Source: Fasciolopsis buskii
Lineage: Eukaryota > Platyhelminthes > Trematoda > Plagiorchiida > Fasciolidae
Assembly (NCBI GenBank): GCA_008360955.1
Contig: LUCM01009371.1
Location: 8,686 to 72,685 of the forward strand
DNA: 64,000 bases
Direction: 5' to 3'
In this document: piece after piece, positions 36,661 to 49,011 of the stretch
How the letters are laid out: the number at the start of each line of letters is the position of its first letter
Numbering within the stretch: the stretch's first letter is position 1
The notes under the pieces: generated by a model
The model's input: the letters and a program-made list of their open reading frames with translations, nothing else
Databases searched by the model: none
Told to the model about the DNA's origin: nothing
Position numbers and translations under genes: made by a program

Positions 36661-39284
36661 CGACCCGTATCTCTTAGAAAATCGGACGTACAACTTTGGC
36701 TTGGGATTTCGGCAATTACCACATTAAGGTCTCTAAAAAGTAGATGTCATCCAACAACACCACCTAATATCATAGTCCATGATAGCAGATTGATTCCATA
36801 AAAGGAATAATCGCGATAACCCCTCCCTATATCAACCTTCCCACCACTGGATCCTTCCCTTATGGATGTTTTTGCCGTTTACCTACTTTGGCAACAGTAG
36901 ATCCTGTCCATATGCCGGGATATCACGGGGAGTAGTTTCTCTTCTCGCAAACATCCCATCCGAGAGCACTTTGGAGGTTTCTTTCTCTCTTCCTGCCTCT
37001 CCGTCCTGATTCCCACTTACTTTTTACTCGAACCTGGTAGAATATTTCCCCTGAGTACTTAACCTGGTTTCATTAAAAAGGAAGTATTCACGTCACACAG
37101 ACAATCTGATTCGCCTACGCAACAAACCAGTTCACATGAGCATGTTTCAAGCAGCACTCTTTAATGAAGTCAAGATACAGCGTGGAGCCATACGTACAGG
37201 CCTGTGCTTTACGGCGTAAACCACCACCCTCTGTATGCTTGCTTAACCCAAATTTGGTTTTCTTTAATCCGTAAGTACAATGGCCCAAGTGACTGCGACA
37301 TGCTTACATCAGCATCTCCGAACGTGAGGGAAAACCGACCACTGGCAGCAGGTACCAAAATTGATATACCACGCGTAAAGTTGAGTTCAGGCGGAAGAAC
37401 TGTGGGGAACGCTTAAGTGGGCTCAACCATTTCTCTGTTATGAAAAATTAGTCTCCGCTGGGATCAGTTTGAGCCGAGCAACAAAAGCATTTTTGAGCTG
37501 CAAATGAATGGATCAACTTCCATAATGGTTAGTTATACCATCAGCCCAGACCTGAATCTGCAGAACAGGAAGCTCTACACCGCCCCTGTTTGGTAGATAA
37601 GAATTTGGCTGCTTTTTGGACCATCTGGGGAAAAGGTGCATAGGATCGTCTACTTATGTTTTGACTCCCAAGCCTCTAGATTTTAACTTACCCCTATTCT
37701 TCCGAGCCTGTTGACGTTTATAAGGACTGCCGTCGTTTCCCTTCCTTAATTAGTTGCACTTTTATTGAAATTACTATGTGGTACACGTTGCTATCGTCCT
37801 GTTTAAACAAATTACTGCTGCCAACCTTCTCCTGCTCCGCCCTTCCCTCCTCTTCTTGGCTTCCCTTGCCAACTCATGTTATACCATCCAGCCTGCGCTG
37901 CTGTCCGCGACCCTTTTCAGTAATGCTTTTTCCTAGAAATTTCAGGTAGTAAAAATCGACGGTGGATCACATATGATCAGTTGTAAATGATTCCTTGTTG
38001 CATATACAGCAGGTCAGTAAGCCAGAGGAGCTTCGCAAGCAGAAAGACAGTGACATTTATACCCTAATCCTTTTGCTAGTCTTGTTGCTGGACCACTTCA
38101 ATCTGCAACTGATAAAATGCCAAAAGTTGAGAAACACGCTGCGAATAAGGTCCATGCAGCCCAGGACTGCCCGAGCCACAAACTCTGTAGGGAGTAATCC
38201 GACGGTCCGTTGCACATATCCGGCCACCGAAAAGTTCCCTCTTGCGCATTTTAGTACAATCGTCCGGACATTGTCATCTTTGCAGGTTATTGGTTGTTAC
38301 CGCTATTTCCACTTTTTGTTCACTCACCCTGACACTAGCTGGAACAAATTCCAGACTGCTCCCTCTCCCTCTCCACCTCTCCTCCAGGCTTGCCAATGAC
38401 CGCAGATTAAACGCAAGCTCCCGCCAAAAGTTCCGCTCCACTCTATGCGCCAGCTGCCTATCCCCGCTGGGTAGCTACTATCCGGATCTGGGGCTCCAGT
38501 ACCGGTTCGCGAAACCCTAATATAAACCAAGCCACACCATTGATCTCCTCGAGAACCTCATTACAGATGAACCATCAGAACTGACCAAAACAGCGTTATT
38601 TCCTGTAAATTCCCAACTTTCAGACCCATACTATCCCAAAAAATCCAAAAACCTGAACACCAAAAAGCGATACCACACAGGTCATTCGCGGTAAGTGTAT
38701 TTAGGGGATGGTTTTACTTCTTACACGAACTCATCTGCTACTGGTCACCCCTCTCAGTCCACTCAACTGCCAGCCGTTTGAGCTAGGTGAAACTTCCTGT
38801 GATTTCCATTGCCTCTTTGTCCAAAATTTTTCTCTTAAATTTCTCCCTTAAATATTTTGCTGCAAGCTTGCCTGTTTCCCGCTGCTCCATCTTCAGCCTT
38901 ACGTTGACTCTTGAATTTGAATTACCAGCCTCCATATACTTCATATGTTATCCAGTAAGGTTTTCACTCATCTCCATCCCGTTATTACATTCAAATTTAT
39001 CTTCATCCTCACTATATAACCGTCTTGCTTTTCGAGGAACCCGGCCACATTGCGACGCCCGCCCAGGCTTCCCAGCTAAATTTTGCGCCTGCAATACACA
39101 CCTTGGATGCATTTAAAAATGGATTGACTCGCAGCGAATGACTGATAATCAGCTCCAGAAAGACTTAGCAAAGGACTATCTGGATCTGACTTAACACTCG
39201 AAGGCTCAGGCCTAACTCATTCCATTGCAGTTTCCGATGATTGTAGCGCATACTGATTCTAATTTCGTGTGGGGGTTTTGCGTT
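36661..39284. other. No supported gene
   Basis: Frames at 37204-37416, 37995-38399 (134 codons), 38242-38520 and 38787-39116 on the plus strand have no recognised domains. The plus strand is mostly pyrimidine-rich. The first few hundred bases may be the 3' UTR of the preceding LINE (inference). Confidence 0.4.
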
Positions 39285-39340
39285 TTGTACTTTCACTCCT
39301 ATCCTTATACAAATTTGATCTTGCCCTGCTTATGCGTGTC
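39285..39340 (+). repeat. Family D fragment, copy 3 (opposite orientation)
   Basis: The short block TCCTTATACAAATTTGATCT followed by TGCCCTGCTTATGCG resembles the reverse complement of the family D core at 23040-23080 and 42360-42410. It spans only about 45 bp, so confidence is limited. Confidence 0.4.
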
Positions 39341-42334
39341 CGAAGCCGAAAGGCGTTTAGTTATTTGCCTGGGGAGTTATTTTCAGAACTGGAGGTCTAC
39401 TGGCTTAGCCTGGCTTCCCTATGATGCTCCAAGACTTGAAGAACCAGATTTTTCCCGAGCTCTTTGATGCACCCTACCACGGAAACTGACAAGAGCGAGG
39501 TTTGAAGAACTAAAGAAAAAGCCAGGAATATAAAGGGCTATAAGGAAAAACAAAATGGAAACAAAAAGGAAGACCTAAAGAAAGTGCTTCAGGCAAGAAT
39601 AATAATACCCACCTGACATCAATGATCCAACACTTCTTGGGGATTAAACGGGAAATGTGAAATGAAACGGATTCATAGACAGTGAGTTGAGCGATTTTCA
39701 AGTCATGGGTCGAAAGCCGGAATGAGGCTTCGTCTCCATATTGCTTCTGACCACAAACGTCAACGGGGTATCCACCGCAGATGAATATAATCCGAGGAGC
39801 TCGGCCTGTTGATGGGCTGCGCCGCCCAGGGAATACGGTTACTGCAGTGACGACAGTGTGTTGCCATTCAATCCCAAACTTTGCACCTTGAAAAACCACT
39901 ACCCTAGCATTCTGTGCTTCCCGGGCCTGTCAAACCTCGTAAATCTCTTAAGCATTTTGACCGTGGTATTCAACCGTCGCGGATTCAGGAGCCATGAGAA
40001 AATACTAGGAGGAGCCAAAAGAGGAACCAAAAAGACGTAACTGAAAGCAGAATTCCCAGATCTCGAGAGTAAATGGAATCCAGATTCAGCGTAAAATGAG
40101 GTGGCGTAAAAGTACATAAAACAAGGAAAATTAAAAAGAACAGGCTGCATCGAAGTCCAAACAAGAATGAAAACCGGTTGACCGAATACTGGAACGTGTG
40201 GCGGACTACTCAATCCCCAAGGTGAGGCAGTTCTGATAAAATATTTGTTGTTCCAGAGCGCCAGTCGAGCTGGAGCCCTACTTTATTACTGGATTCCTCG
40301 CACCTCTTTCTTCCGCAATTAGAAAATAAAAGCATTTTGACTTTATTTCATTTCGTGGCTTGGTCTCAGTATGGCCTGTTACTTTCTAATGCTATTTTTC
40401 CCCCACCAAACACCATGGGCATCCAGACTGCTGCCGTGAAAGCAGAGTATCACCCTGCCTTATTTTGTTCATGTAACCCAAAGGGCTTCTGATGACAGAT
40501 AAAAACAACAAGCATTCACCGCCACCTTAGCATGTCTCCGTTTCACTCCAAAAGCAGCAGACACTCCAGCTACGATGGCTTGCTTGCATGCAACACAAGG
40601 TTGACTTCAGTGGAGCTGCACACTTTGCGTCGGCCTTTGCAAATACAGATTGACTTTAAACACTGAAGCTCTGTAAAACGAACGCTCAGTGCAGTCCTGC
40701 CTGATAGTGCAATCCAAGTAGACGTTGAGATGAAAATCACATAGGCAATAAAAGGACCAAAGAAGCTAGAGAGCCTGCCACCCAGAGACCAGCCATAGCA
40801 CCACATAAACAAGTGACCTCAAAACTGTCGCTTCCCGGGCCAGCTGACCGCAGGATGTCAAACCTTAATTAATTCGTCTTCCAATAACTGGCCGAAGCTT
40901 GCACACCAGGAAAGCATTAATGTTTACTCACGATTCCTGTCTCTCAGTAGGAATCCCATGCAGGTACCTCACAAATTAGGTAACAAAGCTTGGTGGACAA
41001 AGTGATAGAACAAACCAACCTCGGGATATTCAACCGCGGAAACAAATGCCAACACCAACAGGCCACAGGCCTTCTAACAGATTTTCGTGGTGGACGCTGG
41101 GACGTGTCACTATATAGAATACTGAGGCTAGGAATTTGAGAGCCCGAAACCCGAGGTTGGAACACAGTGAATTGACTGGAATTCTGGAACTTGCTGTTCA
41201 GGAGAGCCTTCCTTCGAGCAGATGTACACACAGCATCAGTATCAGTTGTGAAACCACTAGGGCGGGACCTGAAAAGTTTACAACTAAACAAGACAGCCAA
41301 ATGTGTACCGCGGAAGCTCGCCCAGAATTACCACTAACACCGATAATCTCATCCTTTCCTGAGGGGATACCCCACCAGGGGCCCCTGACAGTCCAGGGAT
41401 CACCACAGGGAGCTCCATACCAGTGGGTTATTGTGCTCATGTAAAACGTGTGCCCAGACGCGGGTTAGAATATCTAGCCTCTCAAAAGAGCGCTATAGAC
41501 GAGCACGATATTGGCAGTCAGCGTCGCTACTCGAAAGTAACGCTCGGGTGCAAAGTTACGGTAAGAGTTGGCAAGCAGTCAGGAAGGAGGATCGAATTTT
41601 TCTGCAGGGTTGCCTGCAATAAATGGAGGCAAAGTGTAAAATGTTAACCGAGAGTTCACTAAGAACCCAGGTGGATATACATTGGCTCTGTCCACAGAGA
41701 TACTGTGTGCACATACAAGACGAACATGTCGGGTGGATGAGAAGAGTTCGCACAGCCTTCAGCGTAACTTACCAAAAAATTGGAGTGGATGGTTTTACCT
41801 CCATGAGCTTGAGAATCCACTTTGCTGGTATTTACTGGTTGGAGAATACCGCGAATCTCCGCGCATTCGGAAGTTCATTATATATTGAAGACAACAACAG
41901 TAGGTTTCTAGATCATCTGAAACGGAAAGAAAATTCGAGGGTAAAATCATCACTTTGAGTAACCTCAATGGCCCTGACTGGGGTATTGATTGGACACGGA
42001 GGTTGAGCTTTGAGCAAAAGCCACCCGAACTTCTACGCCGGGCAGAGTAAAAACATGTCGGCAAGAACACTTACGCAGTGATCATCAGCCGCCTTCGGCA
42101 GTAGACAATGTGGTAACTGGTTTTAATTTTGAAGCGACGGAGCTCGCTGCATTGCTAGGACCAGGCGAACACGGAATTTTCGAGTTTGTGAACGGATTAT
42201 AGTTTACCAAACCGCCAGACAAATAAGGATGTTCTTTTTGGGGCATAAATGAGGACGGTTTGCAATCTAAGAGAAACGCACCAAACCGCAGTGTCTAGGA
42301 ATGGCTAGCGGCATAGGGTAGACACACTGATAGT
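39341..42334. other. No supported gene
   Basis: Open frames 39510-39899 (minus, 129 codons), 40944-41300 (minus), 41136-41444 and 41623-41958 (plus) lack recognised domains. The plus strand is A-rich at about 39.5-41.0 kb. Confidence 0.4.
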
Positions 42335-42433
42335 AATAAAACTAATACTGTAGAGGTATGCGCAAGGCGAGATCAAATTTTTACAGGGGTGGCGCACAGG
42401 AAATTCGAATAACAGAAGTCAAAATGGATAAGG
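42335..42433 (-). repeat. Family D repeat, copy 2
   Basis: This aligns with 22985-23125 through the GGTATGCGCAAGGCGAGATC block, the AAATTTTTACA core, and the AGAAGTC..AATGGATAAG end. The match stops at about 42433, where a different sequence starting TGTTATAGTC begins. Confidence 0.65.
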
Positions 42434-43051
42434 GGGAATGTTATAGTCGATGACCATTCCAAAATTTTTGGAGCCGCAGATTTCATTCCTGCCATTGTTC
42501 TTCCAAAAGAATCTGTCCTTTTCTCGTTATTTCCAAATTGCCGTTATTTTAAATATTGCGCGGTTTAATATTTTTATATGTCCGCGAAAAGATTTACAAA
42601 AGCCCGTTCTGTGATTGGCTAGACCACACATCGATCAAGGCTACCCAACAAAACTATATAAACGATAGAGCTCACTTGAATTCTGACTTGTGTTGGTGGG
42701 CCACCAATAAACGCGCGGCAGCACTCTGTGTTCGTCTTCTCTCTTCTGCTAGCGGGCTGGGCTAGCTGTTCGTGTTTCGTGCCGCTTATTGTTCCGTGTG
42801 GCTGCTCATTCAAGGGAGCAGCAGATCTGTCCCATTTTGTTGTGCGACTACGGGCCTTGAGTCTTGAGCCCGAACTTTTGTGTCTCCAACCTCTGTGTGT
42901 GTGTTCGTGTCCTACTAGACCACAGGCTATGTGCTCCTGGGATATCGTGCGCCGCGAGTACTTGTGTCTTGTGCTTCAGTGTGTGCTTAGGCCAACCAAA
43001 CTCGGCAACATAATTGGGAACGACCTTGAATTATTGCAGAAGCACACGGTA
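42434..43051 (+). mobile_element. LTR-like insertion splitting the D-C composite repeat
   Basis: At 23.1-23.4 kb the D and C repeats are separated by unrelated sequence of about 320 bp; here about 620 bp of different sequence lies between them. It starts TGTTATAGTC after GGGGAA. It contains a TATA-like ACTATATAAACG at about 42649-42660, a polyadenylation-like AATAAA at about 42706, and a pyrimidine-rich TTCGTCTTCTCTCTTCTGC stretch just downstream. That order fits U3-R-U5 of a Gypsy-type LTR. I could not fix the 3' end, a target-site duplication or a primer-binding site, so solo LTR is a hypothesis. Confidence 0.35.
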
Positions 43052-43570
43052 GTTGGATGGACGTAGCGAAATCTGGGCGGAACGTCAGGCAAATGGAATG
43101 AGACACGTATCTGACGATAACAAACGGCCGAAAAGACGCTGATGGCGGAGAGTGATTGTCGAGATTGCCTCAAACTATCTGCGGAAGATTTACGAAGCTT
43201 CAGCTGTGGAACTCACAAGAATAATGATTGTATTCACATGCGGATGGCGATTAGCTCTACTGGGATGTGCGTCAGATTACAGAAATTTTGTGCAAGAACA
43301 TTCCTTAAATACACTAGCCAAGAATGTCCTCTTTGCTGTCATTTTTATTGTCCCAGCTTTTGCTCTTAGTGAGCGGTATGGGTGGGGAACATGGGGTGCA
43401 AGCTGTTCCGGAGACAGTAGTAATTGCAACTTTACCCAACTGCAAAGGTGCTAGTTGAGATATTCAGTGGGACAGTCGGTGTAGTTTCGGTTGAACGGGC
43501 CAGAACTCGAACGCCATTTCTAGCTAGCAGGTTCCTGGCAGTGGATAATATAATGGCAAACCTGGGTTTT
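43052..43570 (+). repeat. Family C repeat, copy 2
   Basis: This aligns with 23440-24000, with the shared blocks listed there. A 100-codon frame (43152-43454) runs through this copy and reads NTLAKNVLFAVIFIVPAFAL then a Trp- and Cys-containing tail. The matching frame in copy 1 is interrupted, so it is probably not a gene. A 12-bp perfect palindrome CCACCATGGTGG lies just downstream at 43618-43629. Confidence 0.75.
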
Positions 43571-46500
43571 CTGCTGGACGAGTGAGCTTCAGTTAGAAGG
43601 ACTAGAGTTACGGTCGGCCACCATGGTGGAGTAATGTTATTTCCAAGGCACGACCTAGATGTGAACCAGGTTGTACTTGATCTCATGCCACCCAGGGGCA
43701 ACGAATTTGCTTAAAAAACTCCGACGTGTAACTCGGCCCCCAGGACAAAGGCATACAGACTTCAATGTAAAGTTCCAGTAGCCAAAGAATGAAACGGCGC
43801 ATTGTGACGATACATGCAGTAAAATGGGATGTGTGCGTCGCCATGAGATTTGTGCGCAGTGAGTTTGGAAATCAAGTAAGTAAACCTGCATAACAGAAAG
43901 ATGTTCTGCTGGACAGCTCCAGGCAGGTTCATTTACAGGACCACTGTATAAGCTTAAAATAGATGCAAAGTGCAAAGGCATCAAAAGCGCTCGCTATGAG
44001 AAAGAAAGCACAGGAACTAATCGCCAAAGGGGGTTACATTGGCAGGAATCAGCTTCGATGTGAGATATGCTGCAAACAATCTTGGGCGCATTGCAACTGG
44101 GCTGGGCGTTGGGACCCTCAGCCGCTACAAAATTTAGGCGGCCGCTATCTGCAGGGGCACATGCAAATAAGTTCATGAACTTGGGCAACTCCCAGGGACT
44201 ACCAGGGATAGGCAGGTTAAGGAACTTTTGGTTGCTGATCCAGGAATCGCCGTATCCCTGCTCAGTACACCACAGCAGCCAATGCACAAAGGTAATGTAT
44301 CGGCCGCACAGAACCGTAGAATCACGTTAACCCAATATAGCAGTCTCTTTTCATGGTGGAATCTTGAATATGGAGTGCAGAATTAGGTCCAAACTTAGCC
44401 AGGTACAGATGTCCGGTGGCTATTCAATGAATGCTTTGCGGGCTGCAGAATTTCCTTTTACGAAGTAGGACTTTGAAAGCCGAATTGTTCTGTCTGAGGA
44501 AAGGCAGGTTGGGGGGAGACCATATAAAAACATGGGGAAACTGAGGATTTTTCAATAACCGCTGATCCTCTGTCTGCCCTGGAAAATAACTGGACAAAGA
44601 GGGGATAGGGATAAGAGTAAAAGAGACTGCAAGGCCCAGTTACCACCCGGCACGAGAATAAAGATGCTATAAACAACATTTCAGTGGCTGCCATCAAGTC
44701 TCACTGCAGTGGATTGTAAAACCAGCTTACACAGACAGTGGCTGCTAGTATTCCTAACCATCCTCTAACTGCCTTGCAAGTTTCATAACAATTTCCATTC
44801 ACATGAGTTGGCATGTGAACGTTCCCTCAGTCATTTAATTGTAAAACTTGCCTTGAGAAAGACTACCCACGGTAGTCGAAAAGTTGGCGCATTACATCTA
44901 CCAACAACGCTGTGTTATTAATATTATATCATTCACAATAAAAATAAATAAATAAGAATCACTTTGAAATCTTATCGTGGTGGAACTCATAGGCTTACTG
45001 CAGCAAGAACCTGGAATCTCACTGGCTCTATCATCAAGCCGTATGCTCCAACTTGACCTGCGACCACAACTCAAGAGCTGCACTGCACCGTTGCCTGGCT
45101 GAATAATTTATCACATAAATCTCAATAAGAAGGCCGAGGGAACACGCAAATAGAGGTAAAACTGCAAGTCTTGGTAAACGTTATGCCCCAAGCTGAGCGA
45201 TTGTCTACTTTGTCATTCGTGCACCTCCACCCTTTTTGGCTGGTGCCAGGTGGCATTTCCCGTGAGCAATAAACTTCCGGGACCTTTTTAGTGTAGTTTA
45301 TTTGACCTTTTTTATATATAATCAGTGAGCAAACCGATTGGGAGAAAAGTGCATTCTTGAGCTTCTGAGCGATATTCTGGGAAAGAAGGAAGGACAATGC
45401 AGTAACACTAGTGCAGCGTGATGCGCGCAGCTATCGGTTCCATTTGGCACGTGTGGTCATGGTGCGGAAGATTTATGCGCCTTAATGCAAGTATGAAAAC
45501 TCGAGCAGGATCTGCCCGGCATCCAAAAGGTCACACAAGCCGCCATCATGGGAACTGGACAGCCAGGATCATGCAAAACCTTGAGACATATTGGAGAAAT
45601 TCGAGATACTTGACTTGATAACCCAGATTGCACTGGGATAAAGTAGGAAAAATGGGGAAGTGGAAAAAGTCATCCTGTAGGACAGCATGAGATTTAACGC
45701 CATAAATGAGCTCAACAGCGTAACTGTTAATCACATAGGGCCCGAAGTAACATGGCTCTCGACCTATTTAACATCGACAATGAGACATCGAAGACTTTGC
45801 CTGAGAAATTAACGGGGCCGTAGACCGAAGGAAGTCAGAATTCGAACCAAAGCAAAAAAGAGATTGACCATGGAAAAAAATTACAGGAGTCCACTTGAAA
45901 GCTGATAAAATGGGCCAGTACATCGGGTACTTGGATAAGTGCCGGAGGCGGCGGGGGCCGCATTAAACGTTACATACGATAAGACCTGTATGAAGCTTCA
46001 GGGCCAGAGGAAAAATCCCTGTGATATCAAGTAGTCAATCTTTGCAAGGTGAAAGAATTTGAGCAGGTACCTACTAAAAGGGTAATGCGCGTGGGAGTGT
46101 GAAAGAATGGTAACGACTTCAGAGGTCAAGCTTCAGTTCACGCACCAAAAGAACTCGCCTACCAGCGGGACATTTACAGATTTCCGGTAGCTGCTGACTG
46201 AATAAAAGCCATTAACAGAGGAACGATTAGGCTGGAACCGGGTGGCAACGGGGTTCCTCTGGAAAGAGCACCTACGACTGTCTTACACCGGGTAACCCAG
46301 AAGGGTGGCTCAGAAAGCGCAGAGACGGGAGTGGAGTTCTCAATCGTCATATGAGGAAACGGTCGGAAGCATCGCAAGGAAGTTACAACCATTTATAAGC
46401 CCTTGCTTTTAATGGCCATAAAGTCGGCAAAGGCGATCGATCAAAGCCGTCTACACACGTTCTGCAAGTGGGGAGAACAGACGGATAGCGTTAAAATCCA

Positions 46501-47559
46501 GAGCTTTGCATGTCGACATAGTGGCACTCAATGGGGTAGACAATGGATTGGTGACAAGGGGGCACTCAGCCTTTACGACGGATAATGAAAAAGAACTACA
46601 GGAAGTGGGACGCTGATCCTGTGAGCTGGAAGTATTAATGCCAAAGAAAGCAAAATAATGGAACCCAAATTTACGGGGCTGGAATGCATTATCACAAGTT
46701 CAGGCTGCAGGATTTCAGTTTTAAGTGTTGACCGACGCCAGAGGTCAGTGCTAAAGTAAGGCCTGGAACTGCTCAATGTTCCCAGCACAGTCATAGAAGC
46801 TGCGAGTAAACATCGCGTGCCGGGGGATTTTAAGGATTATCTTGGGACAGTTTTGGATGCAACCTCAGGCTTCATCCGTTGCAGTTCTTTTCAAAAAGAA
46901 CCAGCAATGCGACAGATTTTCAAACAAGCGTCACCTGTCATCTCCTCGGTGATAGCAAGAACAGCAAGCGACATGGACAGGGGCTGCCATGGCTTAATGG
47001 ACGTGCACATGACCCCTCGAGGGGCTGTAGCTCCCGGAAACTGGAACAGAAGCATTTCATGAATGGTCGAAAATAAGCGACATACTCGTGCCTTTGGACC
47101 CAGTGGAAAGTACAGATTGCTGTCAACCACGTGGATCAACAGGGCTAACCAGGAAGAACAGACAATTGCACAGTTCCACAGGATTAAACAAGTCGGCCAT
47201 CAAAATGATAAAACATTAGCATGACGAGAGCCAAGAAAGGAAAGTAAAAGGTTTTTATGATATAAGGATACAATCATATGCCGAGACCAACTAAGGCACC
47301 GGGTGAAGAGAAAAGGGACACCAAGCACCCAGCTGCAGTGTAGAAATGCTTGTGAGGAACTTGTCACAGCGGCAGCTACAGGAAACCCCAAAGCGTAATA
47401 CAATCACCCGCAATCAGCGGTAGCCCTGCGAGAGGTCCTGGGTGGAATGAAAACCATCAAGGAACGGAATCAGTCATTATCCAGGAGAAAACCGGCTGCC
47501 TGCAGAAATTTTCCCAAAAGTGTAAAGGTAATAACATGGAGCACAGGAATAAACAGTGA
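43571..47559. other. Unclassified purine-rich sequence, no clear gene
   Basis: From about 44.4 kb the plus strand is A/G-rich, like the LINE that starts near 47.6 kb, so the eroded 5' half of that element may begin here. No endonuclease motif could be read with confidence; 46817-47062 contains GDFKDY, but no neighbouring 'SDH' or 'TET' support. Open frames at 43655-43984 (minus), 43994-44287 (minus) and 44067-44330 (plus) are unrecognised. Confidence 0.4.
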
Positions 47560-48660
47560 ATGACGCTAACACTAAGGCGTTGTCGAAAAAGTCCATCATA
47601 TGGAAGGAATTGCCGGACAGCCTTCACCAGCTGGGCAGGTGGAAAGTGGCAGAGCTCGGCGGGATCAACGCGGAGGTAGTAAGGTGTCCAACGCAGAACT
47701 TAACGAAATGATTCATACAACTCTTTAGAGCATCGACGAATGAAGAGAGACTTGGTGGCGAACAGCTGATTTCGACAGAAATAAGTCTGACAACTAGAGA
47801 CCGGTGAATCTGACGTCCGGCGTGCTAAGAATCTTTGGAGGCATCATGCGTCGTAGGATAACCGGACATTTGGAGGTAAACGAACTGGCCAAAATTAACA
47901 ATTACTTTTTTTTAGCAGAAATGTTACCGTTTGTCCAACTTGATGTACCTCATGGACCGAGTGGTGAGTAAATTTTTTGATGACGGCGAACAAGCACGGG
48001 TCTGTTATCCGGACTTCCAAAAGGCTCTCGGTTTCTTCAGCCCCAGGCTTGAACGGAAAGTGAAGGCTTTTGGGCTAGTCCTTAGAGGGATCAACTGAAC
48101 ATCACAGTCTGAGGGGTGGATCCTTCAGAGTAAGAGTTGAGAGATGCCCATCAGGTACTGGTTTGGTACACAATGTGTCTTGGAACCACTATTGTTCCTG
48201 ATGTGAGTCAACGACATAATCCGTGTCAAAAGTTCGTTGGTTAAATCAAAACACTAGGAACAGTGAAAAACGCGGCTATCCAGGGGGATCTGGATAAAGT
48301 TTGCCAATGGTCACTAAGAGTGGATGTTCTGTCGGAACTGAGTGGGTGCCAGTGGATAACGAAAGGAGACACCAGTCTCGCTGACCACATGAATCCACCC
48401 GGACATCAGATCCTGGTGGATCGGGTGCAATAGGCAAGGGACCTCGTGGTATTGTTGGTTATTGACTTCGCGCCCAGTGTGCAGAACGATAAAACGGCTG
48501 AAGGAGGTGTGGTCTGGCTTATCGCAACGTGGGAAGAATATACGATGGGGAAGTACGAAGGTTCTTCTGTCGCTGTTCAGTGCTTCATTTGGAATAGTGT
48601 GCGGCCACGGGGGCCGCGTATGATAACAACACAAAGCAACAGGTTCACCATGTTTTCATA
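47560..48660 (+). pseudogene. CR1-like LINE reverse transcriptase relic (second family)
   Basis: Across three frames the plus strand reads an RT domain. A RASTNE..L block (about 47725-47750) precedes RPVNLTSGVLRIFGGIMRRR ITGHLE (47800-47875), the 'YRPVSLTSV..K..E.I...I..HL' region. CLTNLMYLMDRV follows (about 47935-47970). CYPDFQKALGF (about 48005-48040) sits at motif A with the Asp kept. LEPLLFLM, a stop and VNDIIRV (48180-48230) match 'LGPLLFLIYVNDL'. The 'FADD' block expected about 48245-48270 is missing, apparently deleted. The thumb and connection follow: LDKVCQWSL (48290-48320) and RDLVVLLVIDFAPSVQNDK (48440-48500) like 'RDLGV..T.D..PS.QC.KA'. This element differs from the 33.9 kb LINE in strand composition (purine-rich coding strand). 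Confidence 0.8.
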
Positions 48661-48955
48661 GGGCAATTGGGGCATATGAGGCCTATGGGTTTACATAAAA
48701 GGCGAAGAACGTCACACTCATTTTAGTCCAAGGGATTTGGGAAACCGGCTACTGAATATAGATTTTGAAGATCATTAGTAGTCTCATCGACTTAGGACGC
48801 CATGCCAGATAACGGGGAATAAGACATTGAAAAGCAATACCACGATGGCTGTGAGAGAGCCACTGAATAAAAGGTCGAGGGGCAAACCACCCCCCGCGCC
48901 AGTAACCAATGTTCACAACATCATACCAAAGGAAGTGGTCGAGGTGAAGTCAAAG

Positions 48956-49011
48956 CATGAATTCAAGGGAAGAACAGGTAACGCATGAATTCAAGGGAAG
49001 AACAGGTAACG
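48956..49011 (+). repeat. Perfect 28-bp tandem duplication
   Basis: Two identical 28-bp units beginning CATGAATTCAAGGGAAGAAC lie head to tail (48956-48983 and 48984-49011). A third unit starts (CATGAACG) and then diverges. Perfect identity suggests a recent slippage event or, in an assembly, a possible artefact. Confidence 0.9.

Noticed and set aside
43618..43629. CCACCATGGTGG 12-bp palindrome as a regulatory site
   Set aside because: A short palindrome of this size is expected by chance in 64 kb, and no neighbouring gene would use it.
46817..47062. GDFKDY as a LINE endonuclease 'GDFN' block
   Set aside because: Neighbouring endonuclease motifs are absent, so I left it as unclassified upstream sequence of the 47.6 kb LINE.
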